This document shows, piece after piece, positions 1-7,796 of a stretch of DNA of 25,268 bases. The notes under the pieces were generated by a model, which made no database searches, was not told the origin of the DNA, and saw only the letters and a list, made by a program, of their open reading frames with translations. The stretch's first letter is position 1. Each line of letters opens with the position of its first letter. Position numbers and translations under genes: made by a program. The DNA is from Streptosporangiaceae bacterium (GTDB lineage Bacteria > Actinomycetota > Actinomycetes > Streptosporangiales > Streptosporangiaceae). Location: the NCBI GenBank assembly GCA_030041195.1, contig JASHOI010000513.1, forward strand, positions 1 to 25,268, read 5' to 3'.

Positions 1-747
1 CCGCAGATCGTCTCCAAGGTCTACGCCGGTTACGCCGACCCGGGCAACGGGCCGGTTCCGCTGACGGCGAGCGGCCCGTGGGCATCGCCGCTGGAGAAGT
101 CCGGCGGCCCCTACCCGTACTCGCCGTCAACGGCCACCGCGCTGCTGAAGGCGCACGGCTGGAAGGTGGCCCCGGGCGGCACGTCCACCTGCCAGCGGCC
201 CGGCACCGCCGCATCGGACTGCGGCGCCGGGATCACCGCTGGCGAGCCGCTGAGCTTCCAGCTCGCCTACTCGTCCGGGCTGACCGGCATGGCCGAGCAG
301 AACGCCGCCATCCAGTCGTCCGAGGACCAGGCCGGTGTCAAGATCAGCCTGAAGTCCGAGCCGTTCAACACGCTGGCCGGCACGACGGGCACCTGCACCG
401 CCAGCTCGCACCCCGCCTCGACCTGCGGCTGGCAGCTCGTCGACTTCGGCTACGACCCCTACTCCGGGCTCTTCCCGGCCGGAGCTGGGTTCTTCAACAC
501 CGGCGGCTTCAACAACCTGGGCGGCTACTCCAGCCCGGAGATGAACCAGCTCATCAACGCCACCGAGTACGGATCCAGCACCCAGGCGTTCTTCACCTAC
601 GAGGACTATGCCGCCCGGCAGCTCCCGTGGCTGTGGCTGCCGAACGCGGACTACATCTTCGTATACCGGAGCAACCTCGCCGGGTTCGCACCGCTCAACC
701 CGTTCTCCGGCTCGAACAACCCGCAGGACTGGTACTACACCTCATAA
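1..747 (+). CDS. ABC transporter solute-binding protein, family 5, C-terminal part
   Basis: The open frame enters from the left edge and ends at TAA 745-747, giving the last 248 residues of a longer protein; the start and any lipoprotein signal lie outside the window. The segment looks like the C-terminal lobe of SBP_bac_5 (peptide/nickel/opine binding) proteins: an ALLKAHGWK helix, then a tail with LPWLWLPNADYIFVYRSNL and a closing PQDWYY. Family knowledge says such proteins bind oligopeptides or similar solutes outside the membrane and deliver them to DppB/DppC permeases. That fits the two permease genes that follow, the first starting 7 bases after this stop, so an operon is likely. The actual solute cannot be told from this fragment. 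Confidence 0.88.
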   Translation, partial: PQIVSKVYAGYADPGNGPVPLTASGPWASPLEKSGGPYPYSPSTATALLKAHGWKVAPGGTSTCQRPGTAASDCGAGITAGEPLSFQLAYSSGLTGMAEQNAAIQSSEDQAGVKISLKSEPFNTLAGTTGTCTASSHPASTCGWQLVDFGYDPYSGLFPAGAGFFNTGGFNNLGGYSSPEMNQLINATEYGSSTQAFFTYEDYAARQLPWLWLPNADYIFVYRSNLAGFAPLNPFSGSNNPQDWYYTS

Positions 748-754
748 ACACGCC

Positions 755-1708
755 ATGACCAGGTATCTCGCCCAGCGGGCCGGCCAGGCCGCGGTGGTCG
801 TGATCGGTCTGATGATCCTCACGTTCATCATGATCCATCTCGAGCCCGGCAGCGCGGCCAGGGCCACGCTGGGGGTCCGCGCCACGCCCGGCAGGATCGC
901 GATCTTCAACAGCACGTACGGGCTGAACCAGCCGCTGTACCGGCAGTTCATCACCTACGTCGACCAGGTGCTGCACGGCAACCTCGGCACCTCGTACTCG
1001 CTGCAGATACCGGTGTCGACGCTGATCGCGGAGCGGCTGCCGCGCGACCTCCTGCTGCTGGGGCTGTCCACGGTGCTGGCCCTGGTGATCGCGATCCCGC
1101 TCGGCATCTACCAGGCGGTGCGGCGCGGCGGCGTCAGCGACCACGTGCTCACCGGGGCGTCGTTCACGCTGTACTCGACGCCGGACTTCCTGTTCGCGAT
1201 CCTGCTGATCGCCCTGTTCTCGGTGCAGCTGCACCTCCTGCCGCCCGAGGCACCGCAGGCATCCTCGGTGGGCGGGATCCTGGCCGACCCACGGGCGCTG
1301 GTCCTGCCGGTCGTGACCCTGGCCATGGTCACCCTGGCCAGCTACAGCAGGTACATGCGGTCGTCGGCGATCGACGTGCTGGCCCAGGACTACATCCGGG
1401 TGGCCAGGGCCAAGGGCCTGCCGCGGCGGCTGATCCTGCTCCGGCACGTGCTGCGCAATTCGCTGCTGCCGGTCGTCACGATGGTCGGCCTGTCGTTCTC
1501 CTGGATCGTGGCCGGGGCCGTGATCGCCGAGGAGGTCTTCAACTACCCGGGGATGGGGCTGCTGTTCTATCAGGCGGCCACCACGCACGACTTCCCGGTG
1601 CTGCTCGGCTCCACGCTGGTCGTCGGCGTCGCCACCGTGATCGGCAACCTGGCGGCCGACGTTGCGTACGGAATCCTCGACCCCCGGATCCGCTATGGCC
1701 GCACTTGA
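755..1708 (+). CDS. DppB/OppB-type ABC transporter permease
   Basis: A 317-residue integral membrane protein of normal length for the family. It opens with the usual MTRYLAQRAGQAAVVVIGLM signal-anchor helix and has about six transmembrane segments. The cytoplasmic EAA loop that contacts the ATPase is clear (DYIRVARAKGLPRRLILLRH, about residues 211-230). The C-terminal EEVFNYPGMG motif is also typical. ATG 755 is preferred over earlier in-frame codons because those lie inside the solute-binding protein gene and because the family N-terminus begins here. The stop overlaps the next permease start, so the two are translationally coupled. With its partner it should form the channel of a peptide- or nickel-type importer; the substrate is unknown. 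Confidence 0.93.
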   Translation: MTRYLAQRAGQAAVVVIGLMILTFIMIHLEPGSAARATLGVRATPGRIAIFNSTYGLNQPLYRQFITYVDQVLHGNLGTSYSLQIPVSTLIAERLPRDLLLLGLSTVLALVIAIPLGIYQAVRRGGVSDHVLTGASFTLYSTPDFLFAILLIALFSVQLHLLPPEAPQASSVGGILADPRALVLPVVTLAMVTLASYSRYMRSSAIDVLAQDYIRVARAKGLPRRLILLRHVLRNSLLPVVTMVGLSFSWIVAGAVIAEEVFNYPGMGLLFYQAATTHDFPVLLGSTLVVGVATVIGNLAADVAYGILDPRIRYGRT

Positions 1709-2645
1709 CGCCGGAACCAGCGGGACGGAACGCGACGCGCTCGGCGGGGCCGGGCTGACCGGGGCCGGTCCGCCCAGCGCGGGCCAGGGTCTGGCACGGC
1801 GCGGTTCCTGGCGGCCGGCGCTGTCGGTGTTCGCGCGGAACCGGGTGGCCATTACCGGGCTGGGGCTGGTCGTTCTCATCGCGCTGTTCTGTTTCGCCGG
1901 GCCGGTCTTCTACCGGACGAACCAGGTCACGGTGCAGCTGAACCTCGCCACGCTCCCGCCGGGCGGCGGGCATCCGCTGGGCACCGACCCCTCGGGGTAC
2001 GACGTGCTGGGACGGCTGATGCTGGGCGGCCAGTCCTCACTGGAGCTCGGTCTCGCCGTGAGCCTGGCCACCACGATTGTCGGCACGCTCTACGGCGCGA
2101 TCGCCGGCCTGGCCGGCGGCATCATCGACGCGGTCATGATGCGCGTGATCGACACCTTCCTCGCCATCCCCAGCCTGGTGTTCCTGCTGATTCTGGTGAA
2201 CCTGTTCACGCCCAACCTGTGGATCATCATCCTGCTGATCACGATGCTGTCCTGGCTGACGAGCGCGCGGCTGGTGCGCGGCGAGGTGCTGACCCTGCGG
2301 ACCCGGGAGTTCGTCCAGGCCGCCAGGATGATGGGCGCGGGCGGATGGCGGATCATCGTGCGCCACCTGGTGCCGAACTCGATCGGCGTGATCCTGGTGA
2401 ACGCCACGTTCACGATCGCGGACGCCATTCTGATCCTGTCGGCGCTCAGCTTCCTCGGTCTCGGGCTGCCGCCGCCGCACGCCGACTGGGGCACGATGCT
2501 CTCGAACGGGCTGAACTACCTCTTTGACGGCTACTGGTGGCTGGTCTACCCGCCCGCGATCATCCTGATCGTCACCGTCGTCGCGTTCAACATGATCGGC
2601 GATGCCATCCGGGACTCCCTGGACGTGCGCCTGCAGCGCCCCTAG
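1695..2645 (+). CDS. DppC/OppC-type ABC transporter permease
   Basis: A 316-residue membrane protein with the OppC_N pattern: a hydrophilic 35-residue lead, a first membrane helix (VAITGLGLVVLIALFCFAGP), a periplasmic-side loop carrying HPLGTDPSGYDVLGRLM, and then five more membrane segments. The EAA loop reads EFVQAARMMGAGGWRIIVRH. ATG 1695 overlaps the preceding permease by 14 bases; an in-frame ATG at 1662 lies deeper inside that gene and is less likely. It should pair with the upstream DppB-like subunit. No DppD/DppF ATPase gene follows, so the ATPases must lie upstream of the window or elsewhere. Confidence 0.93.
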   Translation: MAALDAGTSGTERDALGGAGLTGAGPPSAGQGLARRGSWRPALSVFARNRVAITGLGLVVLIALFCFAGPVFYRTNQVTVQLNLATLPPGGGHPLGTDPSGYDVLGRLMLGGQSSLELGLAVSLATTIVGTLYGAIAGLAGGIIDAVMMRVIDTFLAIPSLVFLLILVNLFTPNLWIIILLITMLSWLTSARLVRGEVLTLRTREFVQAARMMGAGGWRIIVRHLVPNSIGVILVNATFTIADAILILSALSFLGLGLPPPHADWGTMLSNGLNYLFDGYWWLVYPPAIILIVTVVAFNMIGDAIRDSLDVRLQRP

Positions 2646-2651
2646 CGTTGA

Positions 2652-2744
2652 CTGCTGTACAACTTTGGCAAGACCGATTTGGCCGTGGTCAGCCTTGATG
2701 CCGAGGCAGCGGCGGACCGGGAGCAATCCGATGAGGCCACCTGA
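2652..2744 (+). pseudogene. Possible remnant: 30 coding-like codons without a start
   Basis: Between the permease stop and the DUF488 start, an open stretch ending in TGA 2742-2744 reads like real protein (LLYNFGKTDLAVVSLDAEA, then AADREQSDEAT). About 80% of its codons end in G or C. A TGA at 2649-2651 closes it upstream and there is no plausible start codon. It may be the 3' end of a lost gene, or chance in G+C-rich DNA. Its product is not recognised. Confidence 0.2.
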
Positions 2745-2750
2745 CCGCAA

Positions 2751-3281
2751 TTGATTACGTTCGGGCACGGAACAGCCAGCGCCGAGCGCATCGCCGAGCT
2801 GCTGCTGTCCGCTGACGTGACGGCGCTGGTCGACGTGCGCACCGCACCCGGCAGCCGCCGCAATCCGCACGTTGCCCGGTCCGAGCTGCAGCGGTGGCTT
2901 CCGGACTACGGCATCAGCTACCGGTGGGACAAACGGCTGGGCGGCTTCCGCCGGCCGGCGCCGGATTCACCCGATGTGGCATGGCGGGAGCCGGCCTTCC
3001 GGGGTTATGCCGGGCACATGCGCCAGCCAGATTTCCTGGCTGCCATCGATGACGTGCTCGCCCAGGCCGCGACTCAGCAGCTCGCGGTGATGTGCTCAGA
3101 GAGCGTCTGGTGGCGGTGCCACCGGCGGCTCATCGCCGATTTCGCGGAGATCGCCCGCGGTGTGCGGGTTCGGCATCTCATGCACGACGGCCGGCTGGCC
3201 GCACACCAGCCCTCGCCGGGAGCCCGGCTCCGCGCGGACGGCCTCCTTGTTTACGACGGAGGCCAGCAGCCGCTGGCCTAG
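2751..3281 (+). CDS. DUF488 family protein
   Basis: A 176-residue protein with DUF488 landmarks in order: TFGHGTASAERIAELL at 3-18, VDVRTAPGSRRNP at 27-39, FRGYAGHM at 83-90, and a cysteine motif C115 with C123-H-R-R (VMCSESVWWRCHRRLIAD). The biochemical role of DUF488 is not established; the conserved Cys and His residues suggest a small-molecule or metal site. An in-frame TGA at 2742 forces the start to be the TTG at 2751, supported by a GATGAGG ribosome-binding-like element about 10 bases upstream. The gene ends 2 bases before the stop of the convergent oxidoreductase, so the two genes share their 3' ends. Confidence 0.85.
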   Translation: MITFGHGTASAERIAELLLSADVTALVDVRTAPGSRRNPHVARSELQRWLPDYGISYRWDKRLGGFRRPAPDSPDVAWREPAFRGYAGHMRQPDFLAAIDDVLAQAATQQLAVMCSESVWWRCHRRLIADFAEIARGVRVRHLMHDGRLAAHQPSPGARLRADGLLVYDGGQQPLA

Positions 3282-3283
3282 TC

Positions 3284-4693
3284 CTACGACCCCAGCAGCT
3301 CGAGCCAGATCTCGCTCGTGGTGGGGAACGCGGGCACGGCATGCCACAGGCGGTCGAGCGGCACCTGAGCGGTCACGGCGATCGTGGCCGCGTACAGATG
3401 ATCGACAACCCCCGGCCCGGCGAAGGTCACGCCGAGCAGGACGTGGCGGTCCTCGTCGATGACCACCTTGGCCCGGCCCCGGTAGTTGTCGGCCTGCAGC
3501 GCCGCGCCGATCACCCCGCCGATGTCCCGCTCGACGGTGCGCACGTTGAAGCCGTCGGCACGGGCCGTGGCCTCGGTGCGACCGACGGAGATGACCTCGG
3601 GGTCGGTGAAGATGGCCTGCGGGGCGCCAAGATCATCGGCGATGTCCTGCAAAGCCGTCTGGTTCGCCGCGTTTCCTTTGGCGCGGGCGACGATCGCGTT
3701 TGCGCAGACGCGAGCCTGGTATTTGCCCATGTGCGTGAGCAGGTTGCGCCCGTTCACGTCGCCGATCGCATAGAGCCAGTTCCCGTCGGCGGCCAGGACC
3801 CGCATGCTGGCGTCCACGTCGATGAAGCCGTCTTCCTGGAGGCCGATGGTGTTCAGGCCGATGTCACCGGTGTTCGCCCGCCGGCCGGTCGCCACCAGGA
3901 TCTGGTCTGCCTCCAGGCGCGACCCGTCGTCCAGGTCGACCGCCGCGTTCCCCTGCGCCTCGCGTTCGACGCGAACAGCGGAGCGCCCGAACCGCACGTC
4001 GATGCCGGACGCGGCGAACGAATCAGCCACGAGTTCGCCGGCGAAGGGCTCGTGCCGCGAGAGCAGCCGGTCCTCGCGGACCAGCAGCGTGATCTGCTCC
4101 GCCCCGAGGGCACGGAGCGCCTGGGACATCTCACAGGCCACCGGCCCGCCGCCGATCACGGCGAGGCGCCGGGGGACCCGGGTGACGCTGGTGGCGTCCC
4201 GGTTCGTCCAGGGGTGCGCTTCGCGCAGACCGGGGACGTCCGGGATCAGCGGGTCGCTGCCGGTGGCCAGGACCACGGCGTGACGGGCCTGGAGGACGCG
4301 AACGGTCCTCTCCGGGGTGGTGACCTCGACGTGCCGCGGGCCCGCCAGGCGTCCCTGGCCGCGTACGAAGGTCGCGGGGAGCTTTTCGATCCAGCTGACC
4401 TGCGGTGCGTCCTGGTAGTGGCCGACGAAGTCGTCCCGGCGGGCCATGACCGCTGCCGCGTCGATGGGCCCGCTGAGCTCGAGTCCTGGCATCCGGCTGA
4501 CCGACGCGGCGAGCTCCATCGGCCACAGCAGCGCCTTGCTCGGGATGCACCCGTAGTAGTTGCACTCTCCGCCTACCCAGCGTCGTTCAACCACCGCCGC
4601 GGTCAGGCCGCCCTGCACCGCTCGCTGGACCGCGGTGTCGCCGACGGGGCCCGCGCCGATCACGATCACGTCAAAAATGTCGTCACTTGGCAC
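3284..4693 (-). CDS. FAD/NAD(P)-dependent pyridine nucleotide-disulfide oxidoreductase (class I-like)
   Basis: A 469-residue protein of the dihydrolipoamide dehydrogenase/mercuric reductase fold. The FAD dinucleotide motif GAGPVG is at 13-18, a redox pair C44-x4-C49 lies in GGECNYYGCIPSK, the NAD(P) motif GGGPVACE is at 181-188, and a second FAD motif reads LYAIGDVNG, followed by the dimerisation domain. The GTG start at 4693 is chosen because a perfect AAGGAGGT lies 4 bases upstream. The C-terminal motif that carries the catalytic His in lipoamide and glutathione reductases (HPTxSE) reads FPTTSE here, so Phe456 replaces that His. The enzyme therefore may use a disulfide mechanism other than the standard one, as mercuric reductases and soluble transhydrogenases also lack this His. 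The substrate is not predictable. Confidence 0.9.
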   Translation of the reverse strand: MPSDDIFDVIVIGAGPVGDTAVQRAVQGGLTAAVVERRWVGGECNYYGCIPSKALLWPMELAASVSRMPGLELSGPIDAAAVMARRDDFVGHYQDAPQVSWIEKLPATFVRGQGRLAGPRHVEVTTPERTVRVLQARHAVVLATGSDPLIPDVPGLREAHPWTNRDATSVTRVPRRLAVIGGGPVACEMSQALRALGAEQITLLVREDRLLSRHEPFAGELVADSFAASGIDVRFGRSAVRVEREAQGNAAVDLDDGSRLEADQILVATGRRANTGDIGLNTIGLQEDGFIDVDASMRVLAADGNWLYAIGDVNGRNLLTHMGKYQARVCANAIVARAKGNAANQTALQDIADDLGAPQAIFTDPEVISVGRTEATARADGFNVRTVERDIGGVIGAALQADNYRGRAKVVIDEDRHVLLGVTFAGPGVVDHLYAATIAVTAQVPLDRLWHAVPAFPTTSEIWLELLGS

Positions 4694-4697
4694 CGAG

Positions 4698-4705
4698 ACC
4701 TCCTT
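4698..4705 (-). promoter_or_regulatory. Strong ribosome-binding site that fixes the oxidoreductase start
   Basis: The minus strand reads AAGGAGGT here, a full match to the 16S anti-Shine-Dalgarno complement, 4 bases before GTG 4693. It overrules the upstream in-frame ATG codons at 4708 and 4741. Confidence 0.8.
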
Positions 4706-4716
4706 CATCCTGAACG

Positions 4717-4812
4717 ATGTGCCCGCGCGGGCCGGGTGCACACACCGATCCCCGGCTACCGATCGGCGTCTACTACTGCGGTCCGTTCGTCTTCCTCAAG
4801 GCCCTCGGATGA
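4717..4812 (+). pseudogene. Possible remnant resembling the C-terminus of a ferredoxin reductase-like domain
   Basis: Antisense to the flanking genes, a 31-codon frame starts at ATG 4717 and ends at TGA 4810-4812. Its last part reads PIGVYYCGPFVFLKALG. This resembles the xYYxCGPxxFMxAL signature near the C-terminus of flavohaemoglobins and other ferredoxin-NADP reductase-fold proteins (established family feature; the resemblance is judged by eye). No upstream domain is present and the end overlaps the STAND gene, so at most it is a leftover fragment. Confidence 0.2.
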
Positions 4813-7678
4813 CGGGCTGGGGTGTGGCGAGCGCGTCGAGTTCGGCGGCCACCGGGGTGGCCTCGGCGGCCCCGATCCGCTGGAAGATCTCATGCGCCTG
4901 CCCCAGGCTGGCCATCGCGTCGGAGATCTGGCCGGCGGCCAGCGCGCACCGGCCAAGCCCGGCCAGGGCGTGCGCCTCGTCCCACTCGCTGTCGATCTCG
5001 CGCGCCACATCCAGAGCCTGCTGATGGCGCTGCACGGCCATGTCCAGGTCGCCAACCATCCGGTATAGCGTTCCCGCCTCGTTGAGCGTCGTGGTCGTGC
5101 CGCCCCGGGCACCCAGGGCCCGGAACATGGTCAGCGCTTCCTCCAGCGCCCCGGCCGCGCCCGGGAAGTCGCCGCTGTCCCGCAGTATGCCTCCGAGGCT
5201 GCTCAGCGCGTTGGCCTGACCCAGCCGGTGGCCAAGGCCACGGAAAATGCCCAGCGCCGCCTGATGAACTCCGATCGCGGCGGGGAGGTCGCCGGTCAGC
5301 CGGTGCACGGCTCCCAGGTAGTTGAGAGCGTTGGCCTGGCCCAGCCGGTCCCCCAGGTCGCCGAAGATGCCCAGCGCCGCCTGGTGAGCCCGGATCGCGG
5401 CAGGATAGTCGCCGGTCAGCCGGCGCACGGCGCCCAGCGGGTTGAGCGCGTTGGCCTCGCCGAGCCGGTCGCCGAGGTGACGGTAGATGACCAGTGCCTC
5501 CTCCAGCGCCTGGGCCGCACCCGGATGGTCGCCGAGCAGCCACCGGGCAACCCCCAGGTAGCTGAGCGCGCTGGCCTGGCCCGGCTTGGCCCCGAGGTCA
5601 CGGTAGATGCCCAGCGCCGCCTGGTGAGCTCGGGCCGCACCCGAATGGTCGCCGGTTTGCCGCGTCACCAGCCCCAGGTGGTTGAGGGCGTTGGCCTCGC
5701 CCAGCCGGTCGCCGAGGTCGCGGCAGATGATCAGCGCGGCCTCCAGCGCCCCGGCGGCGCCCGGATAGTCGCCCGTCAGGCGGCGCACCGCCCCCAGGTT
5801 GTGCAGGGCCCCGGCCTCGCCGGCCCGGTCGCCGATGTGCCGAGCCGCCTGAACGGCCGTGAGGTGGCGGGTGATGTCGTCGGCCCACCGCCCGTCCCGC
5901 CGCAAGACCGCGTCTATCGCCGCGGTGAGCGCGACGACTCGGGCGTGCCGGCCGGTGCTGGTGGCATGGTCGAGGCAGGCAAGCAGGTTGGCCTGTTCGG
6001 CCCGTGCCCAGGTCAGCACCTGGGTGTGGTCCGCCAGGTCCGGGATGGCGTACCGGGATGAGCCGGCGGCGGCCGGATCAGGCCCGGCCCGGGTCTGCCT
6101 GGCCAGGACGGTTTCACAGACCGCAGCGGCGTGCAGGTAGTAATCGAGCAGCCGGTCGACGGCGGCATCCTGGTCGCCCGGCCGGTCGGCGGCGGCCAGG
6201 GCGCGGGCGTGCTCGCGGATCAGGTCGTGCAGGCGGTACCGGCCGCGGCTGGGCTCGGTCAGCAGGTACTGGTCGTACAGCCCGTCAAGGCCTCGGCGGG
6301 CTACCGCCAGATCGCTGCCGTCTAAAGCGGCGGCGGCGAACGCGTCGACGTCGGTGCCGGGGTGCAGACCCAGGCAGCGGAACAACCGCCGCTGGCCATC
6401 GTCGAGGTCCTGATACGACAGGTCGAACGCGGCGGCGACCGACAGGTTCTCGGAGTGCATCAGCTCCAGCCGGACCCGGGCTCCGGCCAGGTCGGCGGCC
6501 AGGTCCGCCGGGGTCCAGGACGGGTGGTGGTGCAGCTGGCGGGCCAGCATGCCCAGCGCCAGCGGCAGGTAGCCGCACAGCCTCGCGATCTCCGCGACCG
6601 CGGTATCGCGCAGATCAAGGCCCGGCCTGGCGGCCAGCCGGACCAGCAGCACGGCAGCCTGGTCCGGCGGAAGTGTGTCGAGGCTGATCGACCGCGCGTC
6701 ATCGAGCGCCGTCAGGTGCCGGCGGCTGGTGACCAGCACCAGGCTCCCGCCGGTTCCCGGCAGCAGCGGCTGCACCTGGTCGTGGCCGACCGCGTCGTCC
6801 AGGACGATCAGCAGGCGCCTGGTCGCCAGGTGATCTCGCCACAGCGCCGACCGCGCCTCGGCGCCCGGCGGGATCTGCCGCGCGGCGACCCCGGCGGTCG
6901 ACAGCAGGCTGGCCAGCGCGTCGGCCGGGTCCACCGGGTGCCGGCCCGGGGTGTGCCCGTGCAACGGCAGGAAGACCTGCCCGTCGGGGAACCGAGGCGC
7001 CAGCTTGTGCGCCGCGTGCACCGCGAACGCTGTCTTGCCGACCCCCGCCATCCCGCCGACCGTGCAGATCACCACGACCCCGCGCTCTGGCGCGCCGTGC
7101 ACGATGTCCATCAGCACGTCGAGCTCGGATTCGCGGCCGGTGAAGCCGGAGATGTCCCGCGGCAGTGACCGGGGCGCCGCCATCCCTCCCGACCCTGCCA
7201 CGCTCTCGGTGTCGGCGGGCCGAGCGCGCAGCGTCCGCGCGATCGCCGCCCGCAGCGCGGCGGGATCGACGCCGAAGCCCTCCTCGCCGCGGCTGCGCGA
7301 CAGCAGTTCCAGCTCCACGTCGCCGAGCCCGCACACGTCAGCGAGCTGCCGCAGCCAGCCGTCCTTGAACAGCCGTGGCTCCCCGCCGATCGCGCGGCTG
7401 ACGATCGTGCGCAGCACCTTCTGCCGCTCATCGAGCCGCGGATCACGCTGCGCGAGCCGGCCGAGCGGAACTTCGAACTCCGCTGCCGCCAGCAGCCAGG
7501 CCACCAGCGACGGCGTCGGCACCGGATGGCCGTCCACGATCCCGTAGTGCCGCGACGGCCGCGCCGGACCCGCCGCGAACACCGCGTCCACCACCGAGGT
7601 CGCCCGCGTCGCCAGCACCCACAGCAGCCAGCTGCCGAACCCGTAGACCTCATCGGGCAAATCCAGGTCCACCCCCAC
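4796..7678 (-). CDS. STAND protein: unrecognised N-terminal domain + NB-ARC + eight TPRs
   Basis: About 960 residues. Residues 1-165 form a helix-rich, Trp-containing domain not recognised; it is not a SARP or an obvious XRE helix-turn-helix. The NB-ARC switch follows: lead-in DISGFTGRESELD, Walker A GMAGVGKT at 209-216, Walker B LLIVLDDA near 289-296, sensor-like LVLVTSRRHL, and an ARC-type GYLPLALGMLARQL. A winged-helix/linker region precedes eight 40-residue TPRs at 622-941. STAND ATPases of this layout are ligand-triggered switches in regulation or defence. The start is uncertain: GTG 7678 is used, GGGAG lies 12 bases upstream, and TTG 7714 or TTG 7660 are alternatives. The frame stays open to 7957 but that part overlaps the lectin gene. 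It may be co-transcribed with the lectin gene unless the hairpin at 7738-7778 terminates. Confidence 0.85.
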   Translation of the reverse strand: MGVDLDLPDEVYGFGSWLLWVLATRATSVVDAVFAAGPARPSRHYGIVDGHPVPTPSLVAWLLAAAEFEVPLGRLAQRDPRLDERQKVLRTIVSRAIGGEPRLFKDGWLRQLADVCGLGDVELELLSRSRGEEGFGVDPAALRAAIARTLRARPADTESVAGSGGMAAPRSLPRDISGFTGRESELDVLMDIVHGAPERGVVVICTVGGMAGVGKTAFAVHAAHKLAPRFPDGQVFLPLHGHTPGRHPVDPADALASLLSTAGVAARQIPPGAEARSALWRDHLATRRLLIVLDDAVGHDQVQPLLPGTGGSLVLVTSRRHLTALDDARSISLDTLPPDQAAVLLVRLAARPGLDLRDTAVAEIARLCGYLPLALGMLARQLHHHPSWTPADLAADLAGARVRLELMHSENLSVAAAFDLSYQDLDDGQRRLFRCLGLHPGTDVDAFAAAALDGSDLAVARRGLDGLYDQYLLTEPSRGRYRLHDLIREHARALAAADRPGDQDAAVDRLLDYYLHAAAVCETVLARQTRAGPDPAAAGSSRYAIPDLADHTQVLTWARAEQANLLACLDHATSTGRHARVVALTAAIDAVLRRDGRWADDITRHLTAVQAARHIGDRAGEAGALHNLGAVRRLTGDYPGAAGALEAALIICRDLGDRLGEANALNHLGLVTRQTGDHSGAARAHQAALGIYRDLGAKPGQASALSYLGVARWLLGDHPGAAQALEEALVIYRHLGDRLGEANALNPLGAVRRLTGDYPAAIRAHQAALGIFGDLGDRLGQANALNYLGAVHRLTGDLPAAIGVHQAALGIFRGLGHRLGQANALSSLGGILRDSGDFPGAAGALEEALTMFRALGARGGTTTTLNEAGTLYRMVGDLDMAVQRHQQALDVAREIDSEWDEAHALAGLGRCALAAGQISDAMASLGQAHEIFQRIGAAEATPVAAELDALATPQPVIRGP
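4856..5815 (-). repeat. Eight tandem 120-bp units encoding TPRs
   Basis: Eight units of exactly 120 bases (40 codons) lie head to tail. The five or six promoter-proximal units (about 5096-5815) are most alike and share the pattern ANALNxLGAVxRLTGDxPxA followed by AxxAHQAALGIxxDLGDRLG. The last two units (4856-5095) have diverged. Strong similarity between copies at DNA level implies recent duplication or gene conversion. Confidence 0.9.
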
Positions 7679-7737
7679 CAGCTCAGGATGCTCCCGGGTG
7701 CCCTCGGCAAACAAGCGCGTCGCGGTTGCCGGACAAC

Positions 7738-7778
7738 GAGCACACCGCGTTCCGCGGATCCGGGAACGCGGTGTGCTC
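7738..7778 (-). terminator. Perfect 16-bp stem hairpin after the lectin gene
   Basis: GAGCACACCGCGTTCC (7738-7753) and GGAACGCGGTGTGCTC (7763-7778) are perfect reverse complements around a 9-base loop. It begins 18 bases downstream of the lectin stop and ends about 60 bases before the likely STAND start. No T-tract follows, which is common for actinobacterial terminators. It could also be an attenuator in the STAND leader. Confidence 0.75.
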
Positions 7779-7796
7779 AGCCGGCTTAAAGCCTGA

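Noticed and set aside
3092..5068. A 658-codon open frame on the plus strand across the oxidoreductase gene
   Set aside because: It is antisense to a gene with full family motifs and a perfect ribosome-binding site; long antisense frames are expected at this G+C content. Its product has no recognisable domain.
4856..5815. The regular 120-bp repeats as a CRISPR-like or non-coding satellite array
   Set aside because: The period is a whole number of codons and every unit encodes an intact TPR within one long frame.
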